DNA of 64,000 nucleotides, from assembly GCA_037576215.1 (NCBI GenBank), contig JBANDB010000015.1, positions 372,001 to 436,000 on the forward strand, written 5' to 3'. Shown here piece after piece: positions 44,401 through 56,391 of this stretch (positions are counted from its first letter, which is position 1; each line of letters opens with the position of its first letter). Origin of the DNA: Armillaria gallica. Its lineage: Eukaryota; Basidiomycota; Agaricomycetes; Agaricales; Physalacriaceae. A program made the translations under genes and the position numbers. The notes under the pieces are model-generated. The model made no database searches, had not been told where the DNA came from, and was given only the letters and a program-made list of their open reading frames with translations.

Positions 44401-46520
44401 TAGTCGACGGAAGAGTGACTTTGGTCACTGTGTGTAGCCGGCAAGGGGGTGATCTTTCGCAAGCGAGCTCCAGAAGGGGCCCGAAGATAAAAAATGACAC
44501 TGAAGCTGAAGTATATCCCAAACCGCCGAGATCATTCCTCCGTTGTTATTCGGTCGAAGCCAATTTTGGAACAGAACAGTAACTTCAAGCGATTGCTAGA
44601 AAGGATGATGGATGACTGGCGTTTTGACCTAACAAGAGGATTAGCTATCATGATACTACCGAGACTGTGTCCATGATACGTACATCTGAAAGCTGGTGTC
44701 TGGCGCATTTCCTTCCGGAGGACGAGAACGACACAATAAATTGATGGTATGACCGTGAGACGCAATGAGAAGAAAAGAAAATAGCGATACACACTCGATT
44801 CTAACGAGTGCTTTCGAGGTTGATGTTGATTTCTCAACAAGTATGCCTACTGTCGCCAAAGATGTACCGAGGTATCGCAATGACCCATCGGACAATCTAA
44901 TATGACAGGCTGATATTGATCTAAATGAGGAAAACATTCTTAGCGAGGTCAAGCAGTATCGAAATAAATACCGCCACACCGCCTGAAGCCGACTCTTGTT
45001 CTACTTGCAAGCTATCTCGAAATCCTGTCTGACCTCAAGGTCACAGTTGTTGACGGGGAGGAGCGGTCATCGGTTCTCGATATGTCCTGACCGAAAACTC
45101 GAGAATAAACGCGATCAAGGCGATGCGAGCTATAATATTCGCATTCAGCAAAATGAACCTCGCTAAGCGTGGTAAGAAAAGGTACCAATGGCGTCGTCTA
45201 GGCAACGGCAGGAATTCAAGGGATTTTCCACGTATCTGGCACGGACAGAATGTCGGCGATGCGACTGGCACGTTGCATCGAAAAGGCGGCATGAACGCCA
45301 ATGATCTGACTCTTGGCCCAGCTGCCGCAGAGGACAATTACGCAGAGCCTGAAAAGCAGCCAAAATCACTTCAGAGTACGAAACGTCTAGGAGCACCAAA
45401 GGGCGTGCCTGAAATGCACAGACCAGGAGTAATGGTATCCATTGTCAAGTACGTCATGGCGGAAATGAAGAGCCGAGCGTCCCGATCATTTCAGTCATTT
45501 CAGGGTCCGACGACTCTTATCAAATCTTTGGGTCAGCTCCGATGCTCCTCTAGCACATCGACTTCTCTCGTTTTGATCAGTAGCAACGAATGCCCACGCA
45601 CCAACCCTTTCGAGTAGCTGTGCGAGTCCACCTCAAAGCAGCTGTACGTTGATGAATCGGCAGGCAAAGTCGGACTGTCGGCTGCTGTCTATACAAACAC
45701 ACTGTACTTCAAGGGAGATATTGGCAAGGAGGCACAAGGGAGAGTGCGTTGGCCGCTCCTTTCTGGATGATGCCGTGTTAGAAAGCCATGGAAGGAAGAA
45801 AGGGCGTACAACAATATTACTGGATGTATGTGTTCTACCTATCTTCGAGCCATGAGCAATTCATGACGAATTGGGTAGTGAGATATTTCCAAAGACGTTG
45901 GATGCAGTTTGGGAGATGGAATGGAGAGACGCGTACGCATAGAGGACGACGACGGGAGTAGTCCTCGATTATTTGTGCGTTCACTCAGCCATCTCTGAGC
46001 ATATTGCTTTTTCTTTTACAGCTATTCACTCTTGACCTTTTTGGCGAGCAAAGTAAAATCACGCCTCACCGGGTGTTATTTAGTATGTCCTCACTATGAC
46101 TTTCTGCTTACCCTTCTCACAGAAGCAGCATCTTCGAGTACAGATATATCTAGGATTGTGTCACTGTTGGCAACTCATCGCGCAGCCGTACAGCAATGAG
46201 AAAATGCAAAATCAAGGCCCAGTCTTTAAAGCAGATGGTTTACAGACGGTTTGTGCATCTTTGCTTCTGCGGCCAGTCCAGATTCGCCTAATACAGCACA
46301 AACACAGGATTTGATAAAACGTACCTTGTATTCGATGTACACGTCGAGCGGTGACTTTGGCTGTAGTGAAATGACTCGAGGATCATCGATCATCTTAGAT
46401 ACGTCCAATCGGTGCGTGTTTGTTCAATCTACGTGAATTGAGTCCTCTCTCAATACACAAATACAGCCAGAACTTTGAAGCCTGACACCGCTCCCTATAA
46501 CACAATTTCGACGTTAGACA
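41460..46520. other. long stretch without a recognisable gene
   Basis: Only short frames, such as 43863-44321 (minus) and 45123-45617 (plus, basic). None has a domain I know, and splice signals are not coherent. Apart from the small tandem array at 41964 it looks like decayed sequence. Confidence 0.4.
41964..42076. repeat. four-unit tandem repeat with core TACGCCTAGCGCTTG
   Basis: The 15-bp core occurs at 41964, 41999, 42031 and 42062 without change, separated by variable spacers of 16-20 bp. Each core contains the 6-bp palindrome AGCGCT. The cores are fixed while the spacers vary, unlike a plain slippage repeat. Confidence 0.85.
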
Positions 46521-46902
46521 ATGGCCAAGAAGAAGCAAAGAACAACACCGCGCCACACTACGGATCTTTCACCGGTGCTCGTACGTGTTATGTCGTAATC
46601 CTTCCAATATCGTTTTACCAACCTTTTCGCAGGTTCTGAATACACCGGCAAAGATTCGACATCCACAAATCTCTCGATTGCCGGAGAAGCCCACCATCAT
46701 GACCACTCCCTACAGTCGTATCCAAAATATTGAACGAGGTTGGCCTGCCCTTCTGTTCGTCTCTTTGCTATTGCTAAAGCTGTTTTCAGCGCACTCAATT
46801 TCCTGGCTCATGTGTTATGTCTGTGGAGAATTCAAGTTTTCAAGTTTTCAAGTTGAGGTAATCATAAGGAGCACATGTTACCACCACATCAGGACTGATT
46901 AG
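46521..46902 (+). CDS. possible small two-exon gene, unknown
   Basis: ATG at 46521 opens MAKKKQRTTPRHTTDLSPVL (46521-46580). A GTACGT donor and a TTTTCGCAG acceptor (intron 46581-46632) join it in frame to VLNTPAKIRHPQISRLPEKP. After IQNIER the sequence becomes hydrophobic (LLFVSLLLLKLF) and may run into an unspliced intron. I do not recognise the family. The clean splice and codon pattern make the first two exons plausible; the end is doubtful. Confidence 0.35.
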
Positions 46903-49900
46903 CTTAGGTGTTAATTTGTCTGATTTTCTATTTGTTATTTTGTCGGCCGCCCGTTCGAACCTTGGCGTTGTCACTAGTACCGTATTATTATTTTTTGCTC
47001 TTGTCGCATTCATTGGGGGGATTCCTGTCACTTTGAACAGTACTAAGAGTGTGAAAGTACTGAACCATGTTGATTGTGAAGCCCAACAGCAAGTACCGGT
47101 GCTATGGCTATGTAGTAGGTGTAATATCTATTGTCATAATATCCAATGCAATTATAAATATTTGCTTCAGCTACAGGCGGGCTTAGGATCTTGATGATTA
47201 TATTGACACCCGCTGTTGGTCTTGTTGGGAATAGACGTCGGCAGGCACAAAGGACGTGATGGAGATGGCTCGAACGAACGTATATTGGTGGACAGATACA
47301 TAGGTGGTGGTGGTACAAAGCCAAGAAACGGTAGCGATCGATACGAAAATCAAAATAATTCCCACTACCTTGGTAGTGGGTTATAGATAATTCCCTATTG
47401 TGCTTCCATTTGGCCCTGCACTGCTTTCTGGCAGTGAGAGAGTGTGCCCCCTATGTGGTATGTGGCGTGGGACTGATCGTTGCTTGCGGCTGCTGACCTT
47501 GTATCCTTTTCGGGCTGCCAAACTGTCACTTCTCTATGGTCACCCCTGTCGTGCATTGTGCTCTGCAGCATTCTAAATCTCAAACTTGTTCACCCATTGG
47601 CTCACTAAGTCAAGGAGGAACTGCGTACACAAATCGGGTTCGATTTGTTTGCAGAAAAAGCCTGTGAGCGTCGGTGCTTCACTAACTTCAAGCAATTTGA
47701 TGGCAATTCACTGGCATGTAGATGTTTCCCGAGATCGGTCACAGTTACATCAATTGCTAGAGATGTGCAAGAGCGTTTGCTGACCCTCGTCAAGGTTGTT
47801 CGTACCTTCTCCGCCAGATGACGCTGTGGTTCCCAGTGTGTTCAGGCATGGACTAGTGGTAGGTACTACCTGCAACGATCATCCGGAGTATCGGGAAGGT
47901 ATTATCATTAAGGTGTCTTGACAGATTCTTATTCCCTCAAGTTTACGATGTTACATACCCGCATCAAGGCAACTGACATTGCAAGCAATATGTTCAAATT
48001 TCTGGGATTTGGATCAGATGTGGAGGATTTGAATCCTTTCCTGAGGATTATATGGATGGCGGCACATTGGAGGCGTGGAATTGGACTGAGTGAGTGGTTG
48101 AGGAAGCTTTGGTGAGGCTGTTAGAGGTATTAACAGTGCTAGGGTGTGTTTCTTGATTTTTTCGGGATATGACTGATCTAACAATGTGTAAAAGCAGGAT
48201 GCGCCATTGAAATATCCACCCCCTTGGCTCAGCGTTCACGTTTCCCCAGTGATTGGGCTGTTGTATCAAGTGTCTGGTGTGTCGGGGTCGTTGTTACATC
48301 GTTTTAGGATTCGCTGCTGGCCATCGAGGTGATAGAATGCCACCACCGGTATTACCCTATGTGGCAACTGCTTTGGTGCACTGATGGGACACGAGAATGG
48401 CAGCGGGAGTTGAGAGCACAGTAAGCAAAATCCATCTTGAAGGTGGCTCTAGTGCTCACTCGAGTCTTGCACCAAGGAAACAGCAAAACATAGGAGGATT
48501 GAGACCACGGGGTCAATAGAAAGGCAGACGAGTGATGAACTGGTATGTGTATGCCTTACAAAACTCATGCCACATGGAGTAGACTGACCCAAGTTTCTTT
48601 CTTCAAGCTAAAAATGGATTACATGTTTGAACCCCCAAGAAATGGACCTCCATTGGGCGAGCCTGAATTATGAAGGAACTTTTTCCCAAGGTAATGCCTT
48701 CGATTGAGCACTGACATGTGGAATGAGGTACGAGTTGTATGCATCTTGTTAGGATTACCTCTAAAGGCTCTATATAGATAATTTCAGAACGAGTCGACAC
48801 TTATGAAGGGACATGTGGCCTTCTCTTGGTTTCTTTGCCGCTGGTGTAGACCGTAACAAGTGGCATGCAACATAGTTAGGGGCATTCAGCCCTGCATACC
48901 AACACCGACACTGCTCCCTGGCTTGCAGCCACCCTCCATCAGATCCGTCAACATCTCTGACTATCCATCTGTTGATGTGACACACTATTGGCCATTGTCG
49001 CCATGCACCTTTCTAAGATCATTACAATGTCCTAACAATGTTCCGTGAGTGAAGAAGATATGTATTATGGGGGCAGATGGATGTGTGACAAGGAATGAGT
49101 GGAGTGAATTGGGTAAGATGCCAGCACACAAGTAGGTTTTCTTTCCTTTGCATCCACCAACCTGACAGACCCTTCCAGATCCACCAAAGTCCACGCTGTC
49201 AAAATTAGCATACACATCTGTGCGAAACTAGGCCATGTCAATGGTATCTGTAGGCGTGAAGGTCAGGGATGCATAGGAACAGGTGACCATCGACGACCCG
49301 AAAGCTCGTTAGATGCTGGAGAGCATCTTGCTGGGTACCGTGAGCAATGACAAGAGCAAGGACAGGATGGACAGGACTGTGGCCACTCCTTGGCTCAGGT
49401 ATGGGAGAGTTGTGGTGGGTCTCTAATACGTGATGTCGAACAAATTTTAGTCTCTCATATAGAGCTATCAGTAAATTGTCCAGCAGGCACCCAAATTATC
49501 TTGTCTTAAGCATTATGCCAAGGCTGAATTTTGTCATCTCTGCGAGACACTTCGACTTCATCTTTCAAACGCAACGGAATATTCATGCCAGCTGCATTCA
49601 ATAACTCTCTGACCCGGATACTCTACAACATCACTCAGCAGTTGAGCTCAAACTATGGCAAGAGACATTCGGCTCCACCAAGGACATCTGCAACCTGTTC
49701 ACGATGGTCAAGATGCTATTATTATGAAAAGCTGACTAAAATTTCCCTCGTCAGCGATAATGCCATCTAGATCTGTGGCAACTTGACTTCTCACTGTCAT
49801 CGCCATGGTTCCTCTGCCCTCTCTTCGCTGGGAATCATTATCGCCATCATGCCTCTCGTTATGCACCTCCGTCCCGGCTTGAGGCCAGGATGTCGCCACC

Positions 49901-52229
49901 AAAGTCTGGTTGTGGATCATGCGTATGGTGCTGGACACTTCTTTGATGACCAAACTACGTATAACTTGATGGCTACCTATCTGGGTTTCTTATACTCGAA
50001 TGGACCTTGTCTCCTTTTCTTCCTCGGTCGGTTGTGGCAAAACCAATTGTCAACAATGAGAAGGCTGCACCAGGAGCAATGATGATGGTCGTGAAGCTCC
50101 AAAGACCTACCAGCAGCCAAAGGGCCTCTACTACAGCCCCATCACCCAAGTTACAATGCTAGGTGTGGTTTACTCCATGGGACCGAGATTGTTCAACGTA
50201 TGAAACAGACTGGCGGTCAAGTCAATTCCAATGCAATGTCTGGTCGGTTCAACCATTTACCTATCTAATTTGGTGTTCACTGTGTTGATACTGCCATGTG
50301 AAAGAACCACGAGGATACTTCAAGTACGATAATAAGTACACCTCATATCAACCATGACCAAAAAGTCCGGGTTCCCACTCATCATCGTGGGCATCCTTCT
50401 CATTACATTCCAAATTTCTGATCTTTTGTTTCCTGTCCCAAGAGTTGTTTCCTGTTGCATTGGTTTTGTTGTGGCAATGAGCAGCATTCCTGCTGCCGCA
50501 CTGTTTTTAATGGTTGCTGCGACGGAGTGGTATCTTGTCGCCTGTGTTCTGGTGACACTGGCGAGGTCCGCTCATGCCGCCGCACCGTTTTTAATGGCTT
50601 GTTGCGATGCCGGAGTTTGGACGTCCTGTACCTGTACCGAGGTGAGCACTTCATTTCAATCGGAGGAATGGGCTCACACCATGATGGAAAAGTACAAGTG
50701 CCATTGTGTCATAGATGCAGAAGCCAAGGCTTCACAAGCATCGAGGGTGGAGGAAGTCGAGCGAACCGATTACAGGACCCGTTGTATCTCCTCATCAGTA
50801 ACAGCCCATGAAAATTGACTTTTGCTCCCTGGATAGCGCTGGTGTGAATTTACAATGCAGGGATAGAGAAATAAATGAACATTCATATGGCCTATACATC
50901 CTCAGAGGCCTCAAAGCCTCAAGTTTCAATGCTCTTATCCAGCCTTCCACCATTCCATCCGCTTCTGTATCCATGCTTCACATCACTGGTCACTCTCCAT
51001 TCATACTATGATGAGGCAGAACTTGAAGTCACCGTGCTTATGCACATACCATGAGGATTTACCGTGTCAGTACTGTGGTTTCACCTGGGAACTAGGCTCA
51101 GCTTGGCTCATTAACAAGTATACAGTGCCATACCATGATGGCCCATTGCAAGCTCCATCAGCAGGAAAAAGGAGGAATATCATCTGGAGTTGAATGTACG
51201 AGATGAAAATATTGCATTGCCAAGTCAGCACCGGTCCCCAAAAGGCACAGCCACATGAATATTATTTCTTTCTCACCTATGGCTTTCTGTTGCTCCCTTC
51301 ACTTCGACCCACATTGCTGGCATAAGCAACCCCTTTGACTTCATGTGAGTCGATTGATTATACAGCTCTACCGCTCGCAAGGTCTCTAATAGTACGGACG
51401 ATTACGAACTACATCCTCTTCAAGAATACTTTACTGACTCGAATATTTTGACTGGATGCCTTCCACCCCCTTGAAGACCACTACATCTTATTTGATAGGT
51501 GATATCCTGTATGATGGAGGGGACCCAGTCAAGCCTATGGTTAAGAAATGAGACTGGTGACCGTTCTTTCTGGAGTCGAGGTAGATGCATCTTTTAATGT
51601 TCATTAACACGTGTATGTAGATCAGCCCAATAACAAAGTTCCGAATGTACACAAGCAGACAATGAACATGACTTCAGTTCTACAGTTTTCCTGGTTCTTT
51701 TCTTTTCGCCTCATCCTTGTCCATGACCTACTAAGCATGGAAACGTGGTTGCACACTGTACTTGTATGAACCCATGCCATAGGCTTAGCTGCATGCCTAG
51801 CTACTCAAGTAATGGGCATGTGGTAAAATGTGAGCTGGCGGCGGCGTAGCTGCCGCTGAGCGAACTCTTTCCCTGCGTCCACAGTCACTATCAGCATACC
51901 TGCGTGCTTCCCGTTCGTTAATATCATTCACTCGGTAGATCCCATGCGAACCCTCGTGATTTGCAAGGTAGCGGGCCTTGCCGCTTGCTGGCCTTACTTA
52001 GTTATGTAAAACAAAAGACAGCTACGCCGTTGGCCCAGTGGCTGTGAAACCATAATCCTCAACAGGTCTCCTTGATTGTTGTTTGAAGACTCTAATCCGG
52101 AAAGTTAGACAGAGCAGAGAATGTATAGTCTCTCGTAGACAGACAACGATATCAACCTAATGACAGATAGGATGGACGGTTGATATGTAGTCTGTTTTTA
52201 AACTTGATCATTAACCGCATAAGCTAGGT
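46903..52229. other. long stretch without a recognisable gene
   Basis: Short frames on both strands only, no known domains. A 20-bp hairpin (CCCACTACC, TT, GGTAGTGGG) lies at 47361-47380. A partial duplication of about 84 bp, with two copies of GCCGCAC(T/C)GTTTTTAATGG, lies at about 50490-50630. Some frames may be remnants of an old retroelement, but I cannot support that. Confidence 0.4.
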
Positions 52230-52520
52230 TATGTCCGACATTTTGTATTTGCCTATTTAGGGAATTTAAGGCCCAATAATGCCATATTTGGCCATTATGG
52301 TCCTGATCTGTTAATAAGGCCTTACGCTATGAAAGTTAATTACGATAAGATAAATAATTTGGTCCCTAAATTGATCCCTAATAAGGGCCCCCATCAACCA
52401 TAATAAGCCCGCTTGTTATGCCGCTTTTAAGGGGGTCTAAAAAGGCCTTATCAATATCCCGGCGCCCTCATAAGGTCGCATGAAGCCTAATAAACCTTCT
52501 TATTTAGTCCATTATATGTA
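52230..52520. repeat. cluster of AATAAGG/CCTTATT motifs
   Basis: At least six copies of AATAAGG-like words and their complements (TTAATAAGGCC, CTAATAAGGGCC, CATAATAAGCC, AGGCCTTATC, CTCATAAGG, CTAATAAACC) fall within 290 bp in both orientations. Such subterminal motif clusters are usual in non-autonomous DNA transposons. A tRNA-like segment follows about 120 bp later. Confidence 0.5.
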
Positions 52521-52654
52521 CCTAATGTGCTACAAAAAAAACCTGTAAAAATATTGAAGACACTGAAAAATATTAATTTGATTTGCTAGTAGTGATTTTG
52601 GATCTTCAACACCTCATGTTAAGCAACGACTTAATGTCAGTACAAATTAGTGAC

Positions 52655-52750
52655 TCCACCAGGGATTGAACGCAAGACTACTAGACGAAGAATAAATAAG
52701 AACAAATAGACATTTCATTAACAAAGACATTAACCATTACACTATATAGT
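52655..52750 (-). repeat. tRNA-like segment (A and B boxes)
   Basis: On the minus strand TAGTGTAATGG (52744-52734) fits a Pol III A box and GCGTTCAATCCC (about 52673-52662) fits a B box, 61 bp apart. This resembles the boxes in the palindromic element (59-nt gap there), although the sequence is otherwise different. Acceptor pairing is not convincing, so it is not called a tRNA gene. Confidence 0.5.
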
Positions 52751-52966
52751 ACATAATTGATATACAGTATTGGGTTATTTTCATACATCCACAACAAATA
52801 CCAGCTAGTCAGAAGGGATTCCCATTTCTCCATTACATCCACATTTTTTCGTTTTAATCTTCTTTCAATGTGGTATAAAACTTGTATTGAATTCAAAATA
52901 ATACTATCAAAAAAAGCGCAGTACTACAGAAGGCCACAACTACTGTAACAACTCCAATTCAACCAC

Positions 52967-54882
52967 CTACTCATCCTCATCTTCCTCCTCCTCCTCGTCA
53001 TCATCACAATCATCACCTTCCTCTACGTCAACATCAGTGGATGTTCCCTGGTCCAATGCCACATGAGATGTAGCCGCTGGCACTGCCGTGGAGATTGCCA
53101 CCCTGGCTATGGTACTCGTGGGAGACTTTGATGGCCCATGACCATTGGAGGGCTCTTGCTGGCCGTTTCGCCCTTTCCTTTTTTGTGTGACCTGTGGAAT
53201 GGGAGCTTGGGCTGCAGCTTGCGCCCCATCATGATTCTGTCCTCCTCGGCTGCGTGTCACCCTGGTCGCCGTTGGAGCTGCATTGCTGCTTTTTTTGCTT
53301 TTGGTGCCTTTGGCCTTTGATCGGACCTTGTCGTTGGCATCTGCCACACACAAATGGGTATCGTTCGTGACTGGTACCGGAATCGCAGGAGGTTCGACTT
53401 GACTGGAGACAGCCAAAGGTGTACCCACCGATACAGCAGGTGTCAGAGGGGTTGAGCCAACTCCCTCAGAATCTGAGTCAGGTTCTTTATCGAGTGCCTC
53501 AAGCTCATGCCAGAAGTTTTCCTCCTCCTCATTGAGTGACAAGGGGACAGTGGTAGGAACTGTAGATCGATGATCTTGTGTTGTAGGAAAGATGTGGTCG
53601 TTATAGAATTTGACGGTATCTTGCATTGACTTCATGCCTTTCTTCAGCTGGTCCTGGATTTGTTCGACGTAGTACTCGAAATCGGCCATATAGTTGATGC
53701 CGGATTTCTTTCCCACCGGTGCAAACTCAGGGTCCCCCGTTAGAAGATAACGTGTCTGGAATACATTATTCAACGACAAGAGGATAGACTTATCATGAGC
53801 ACTTACCACTATTGCGGCAAAGGCGATTGCCACAGGATTCACCTCGGTCATATGCCATAAATCTGCATTTGTGCCTTTGGTTACAATTCGCTGATTGTCA
53901 AGAGCTGTACCACCCCATAACAGACATGTAAGAATCTACAACGGTTGTCAGATTCTCGGTATTTCAAAGATAGATACGCAAGACAAACCTTGACTCCATA
54001 GATAGTCCTGAACACGGTTGCTCCCATTACGAAACCGTCAGCAAACAGGCAAGGGGGATGTCTGTTATAAACCCCTGCCGACTTGAAGCCCAAAAGGCGT
54101 TGACAGAGCAGGTCCTCGTGGCGGTCGAAGCCCCATTTAAAATGCCCAAGAGGAACAATGCCCTCAAAAATCTCAGTGGCGAGATTCCTGAATCGGTTGA
54201 GGAAGTTTGACCGTCAGAGTCCTCCAACATGCTTCATCTGCATCACAGAACAATGAGTAATGTCAATTAGAATAAAAATACCATGGACGTACGATTCTGA
54301 AAACTTCGTGATACTTGCCCGTGACCGCCGCACCGGCAAGTGGGTGAAACACTTTAGGGAGAAATTCGTAGAGCTTCACGACTGACTGTAGCACCATTAT
54401 TTGCTCCGGTGATGGCCTCTCCACGCTGGTGTCGAGGGAATTAGTGAGGGTGGCGGCATCGAGTTCGCGACGAGCTGACTCCAACCCGATGCCAAATAAA
54501 CCTTTTCTCTCGAACCAGACGTGCGCAAAGACGACCATCTTCATGGCACAATATTCCAGCTCCTTTCGGCTCTTCTTACTGTCAAAAAGAGAGGGCGTTT
54601 TGGTGTTCAATGCCGAGTCGTCGGCTGAACTGCCAGCATCAGCAGCGGAAGAGTCGCTGGGCGATAAGACAAGGGATCCGGTGGGTTTGGGAACGGAAGG
54701 AGTGGTGAGGAGTCTATGATTTTCTTCTTGGAGGGCTTGGTTTTTAAGCTGGGCATCTTTCAGAGCCTTATATGTCTATGTGAGCTGGAAGCTAGGCTAA
54801 GGTTACTGAAAAACGGACGTACCATAACAATGTCTTCCATAGACATTCTTTCGAGTGTGTTAGATAGTGAGGTGACGTCCAT
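52967..54882 (-). pseudogene. DUF6698-like protein, one in-frame stop
   Basis: Exon 1 (54882-54823) encodes MDVTSLSNTLERMSMEDIVM. Exon 2 (54775-54293) has a heptad-like start (ALKDAQLKNQALQEENHRL) and ELEYCAMKMVVFAHVWFERKG. The next exon gives SNFLNRFRNLATEIFEGIV, HEDLLCQRLLGFKSAGVYN and ADGFVMGATVFRTIYG. A final exon gives MTEVNPVAIAFAAIVVSA, then DPEFAPVGKKSGINYMADFE and a Lys/Ser-rich tail ending in an Asp/Glu run. The layout resembles the Agaricomycete DUF6698 family, function unknown. With the CAG acceptor just before ATGAAGCATG, codon 54216-54214 is TGA where CGA would fit. If a later acceptor is used, the gene could be intact. It is not clear whether it is alive. Confidence 0.6.
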
Positions 54883-54889
54883 GATGACT

Positions 54890-56062
54890 GTAGAAAGAGA
54901 CAGAGTAGGTAGAGGAAAATTTGTGGCGAATTTTTAAAGCGAGGGTGCCGAATAACATGCTTCTATATCATTCACTGTTAATACAACCCTGGAACTTCAT
55001 TGGTATCGACTCAGACACTGACATCGGCGATAGGGAAACCCGAATGTATGCGCTTTGAGTATTGCTTGCCTGAAAAGAGGACTCTTCAACTTCGCAGAGC
55101 CAAGGTTTACAGACGAATAGCTCGTCAATCGTCAACAAAATTTGGGACCAGCTTCGACACGGATGACCGGGGTTGCAAGAACCGTGCCTTAAAGAATAAC
55201 TGCAGCACGAATCTCCAGAACGACTTCTGCTATGACGTCGGGGATCCGATGGCGAGGCACCAAAAGTCGTGGCTGCAGAGTTCATTGAGCCCAGACACAA
55301 CGATAAATATATTGTTTACCCTTTCTTGAACGTTAGATTCTGATTTTATGATAGATGAGCTAATAGCAGCTACAGTGATAGAGAAAGAGTATTCTCACCC
55401 AGAACTCATCTCCATCTTTCTCATCTTTCGCGTCATCAATGGCAAATGCAGCGCGTTCCATAAGCGTAGCAGTTGCTGCCTGTACCATGGGCATCGGCGA
55501 GAACACAGAATGATTTGCTGTAGTATTTGCTGTATCCATATTGAGCGTCAAGGATAAAGTTGCGAGTGTTGAAGTACTCTTACTTGACTTGAGACTTGCT
55601 TTCAACAGAAGAGTACCGCATAGATGGAGAGAAGCAATTGGGAGGAGAGGAGCGATGCGGCCGTGTCAAGGCAGTCCACGATATCCCAGGATCAAAGATA
55701 GAGCCAGCTGACGGTATTGTCTATGTAGGCCTGTGGGCGATGCAAGGTCTAACCCACGTGAGATATTGGGCGATGCAAGATCTAACCCATGGTGGTAACC
55801 TCGTGTTAAGGAGACAAGACCAAAATCCAAAAAAGGCAACTCCAAACTTGGCATTCACGGTGACCTCGTGCCTTGTCCGTTTACTCTCGCGTTCTTGTTT
55901 CACGCGTCGCTCGCTCCTCGTTGCTTAGGGAAATTTTCTAATCATACTCGTAATTCGTTCAACTTAATTTCAGCTCTATCATTCTCACCTGACTTATAGC
56001 GATTATCACCGACGCAATCTTCAAGTTAACTTCGACTTCATTGGTATGTTGCTACATCCATA
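54890..56062. other. no recognisable gene
   Basis: Short frames without domains on both strands. Around 55738-55800 a 30-bp motif (GGGCGATGCAAG, TCTAACCCA) is repeated twice in tandem. The last part approaches the hairpin array and is probably the promoter side of the gene at 56392. Confidence 0.45.
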
Positions 56063-56202
56063 TGCACCTAGACGTTATCGTCGGTGCATTTTTATATTTA
56101 GCACTTAGATGCTTTCGTCGGTGCATCCTTATTTGTAGCACTTAGACGCTTTGTCGGTGCAGCCTTGAGTTTCATCGCATCTAGACGATTTCGTTGGTGT
56201 GC
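56063..56202. repeat. array of four hairpin units
   Basis: Units start at 56063, 56101, 56138 and 56177 (about 38 bp apart). Each folds as GCAC...GGTGC outside and a short GAC(G)...(C)GTC stem inside, with a TA or TTA bulge and a 4-5 nt loop. Unit 1: TGCACC-TA-GACG-TTAT-CGTC-GGTGCA. Bases in the stems differ between units while pairing is largely kept. It lies 190-330 bp before the ATG at 56392, so it may be in that gene's leader or promoter. Confidence 0.7.
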
Positions 56203-56391
56203 TTCCTTTTGAATGTTGTGTTCATACTTTGACACTTTTGCTAGTCATTGCGGTGTTAGAATACCCTTGCGTCACTAAGGTCTATTTGTTTCTCTGCCTT
56301 GGCAGTTGCTCGATTCTATCCTGTAGTAAGTCTTCTATATTTTTTGAACCTCGGGACGTTTTAATGACCAATATACTCATCAATTAGAACT

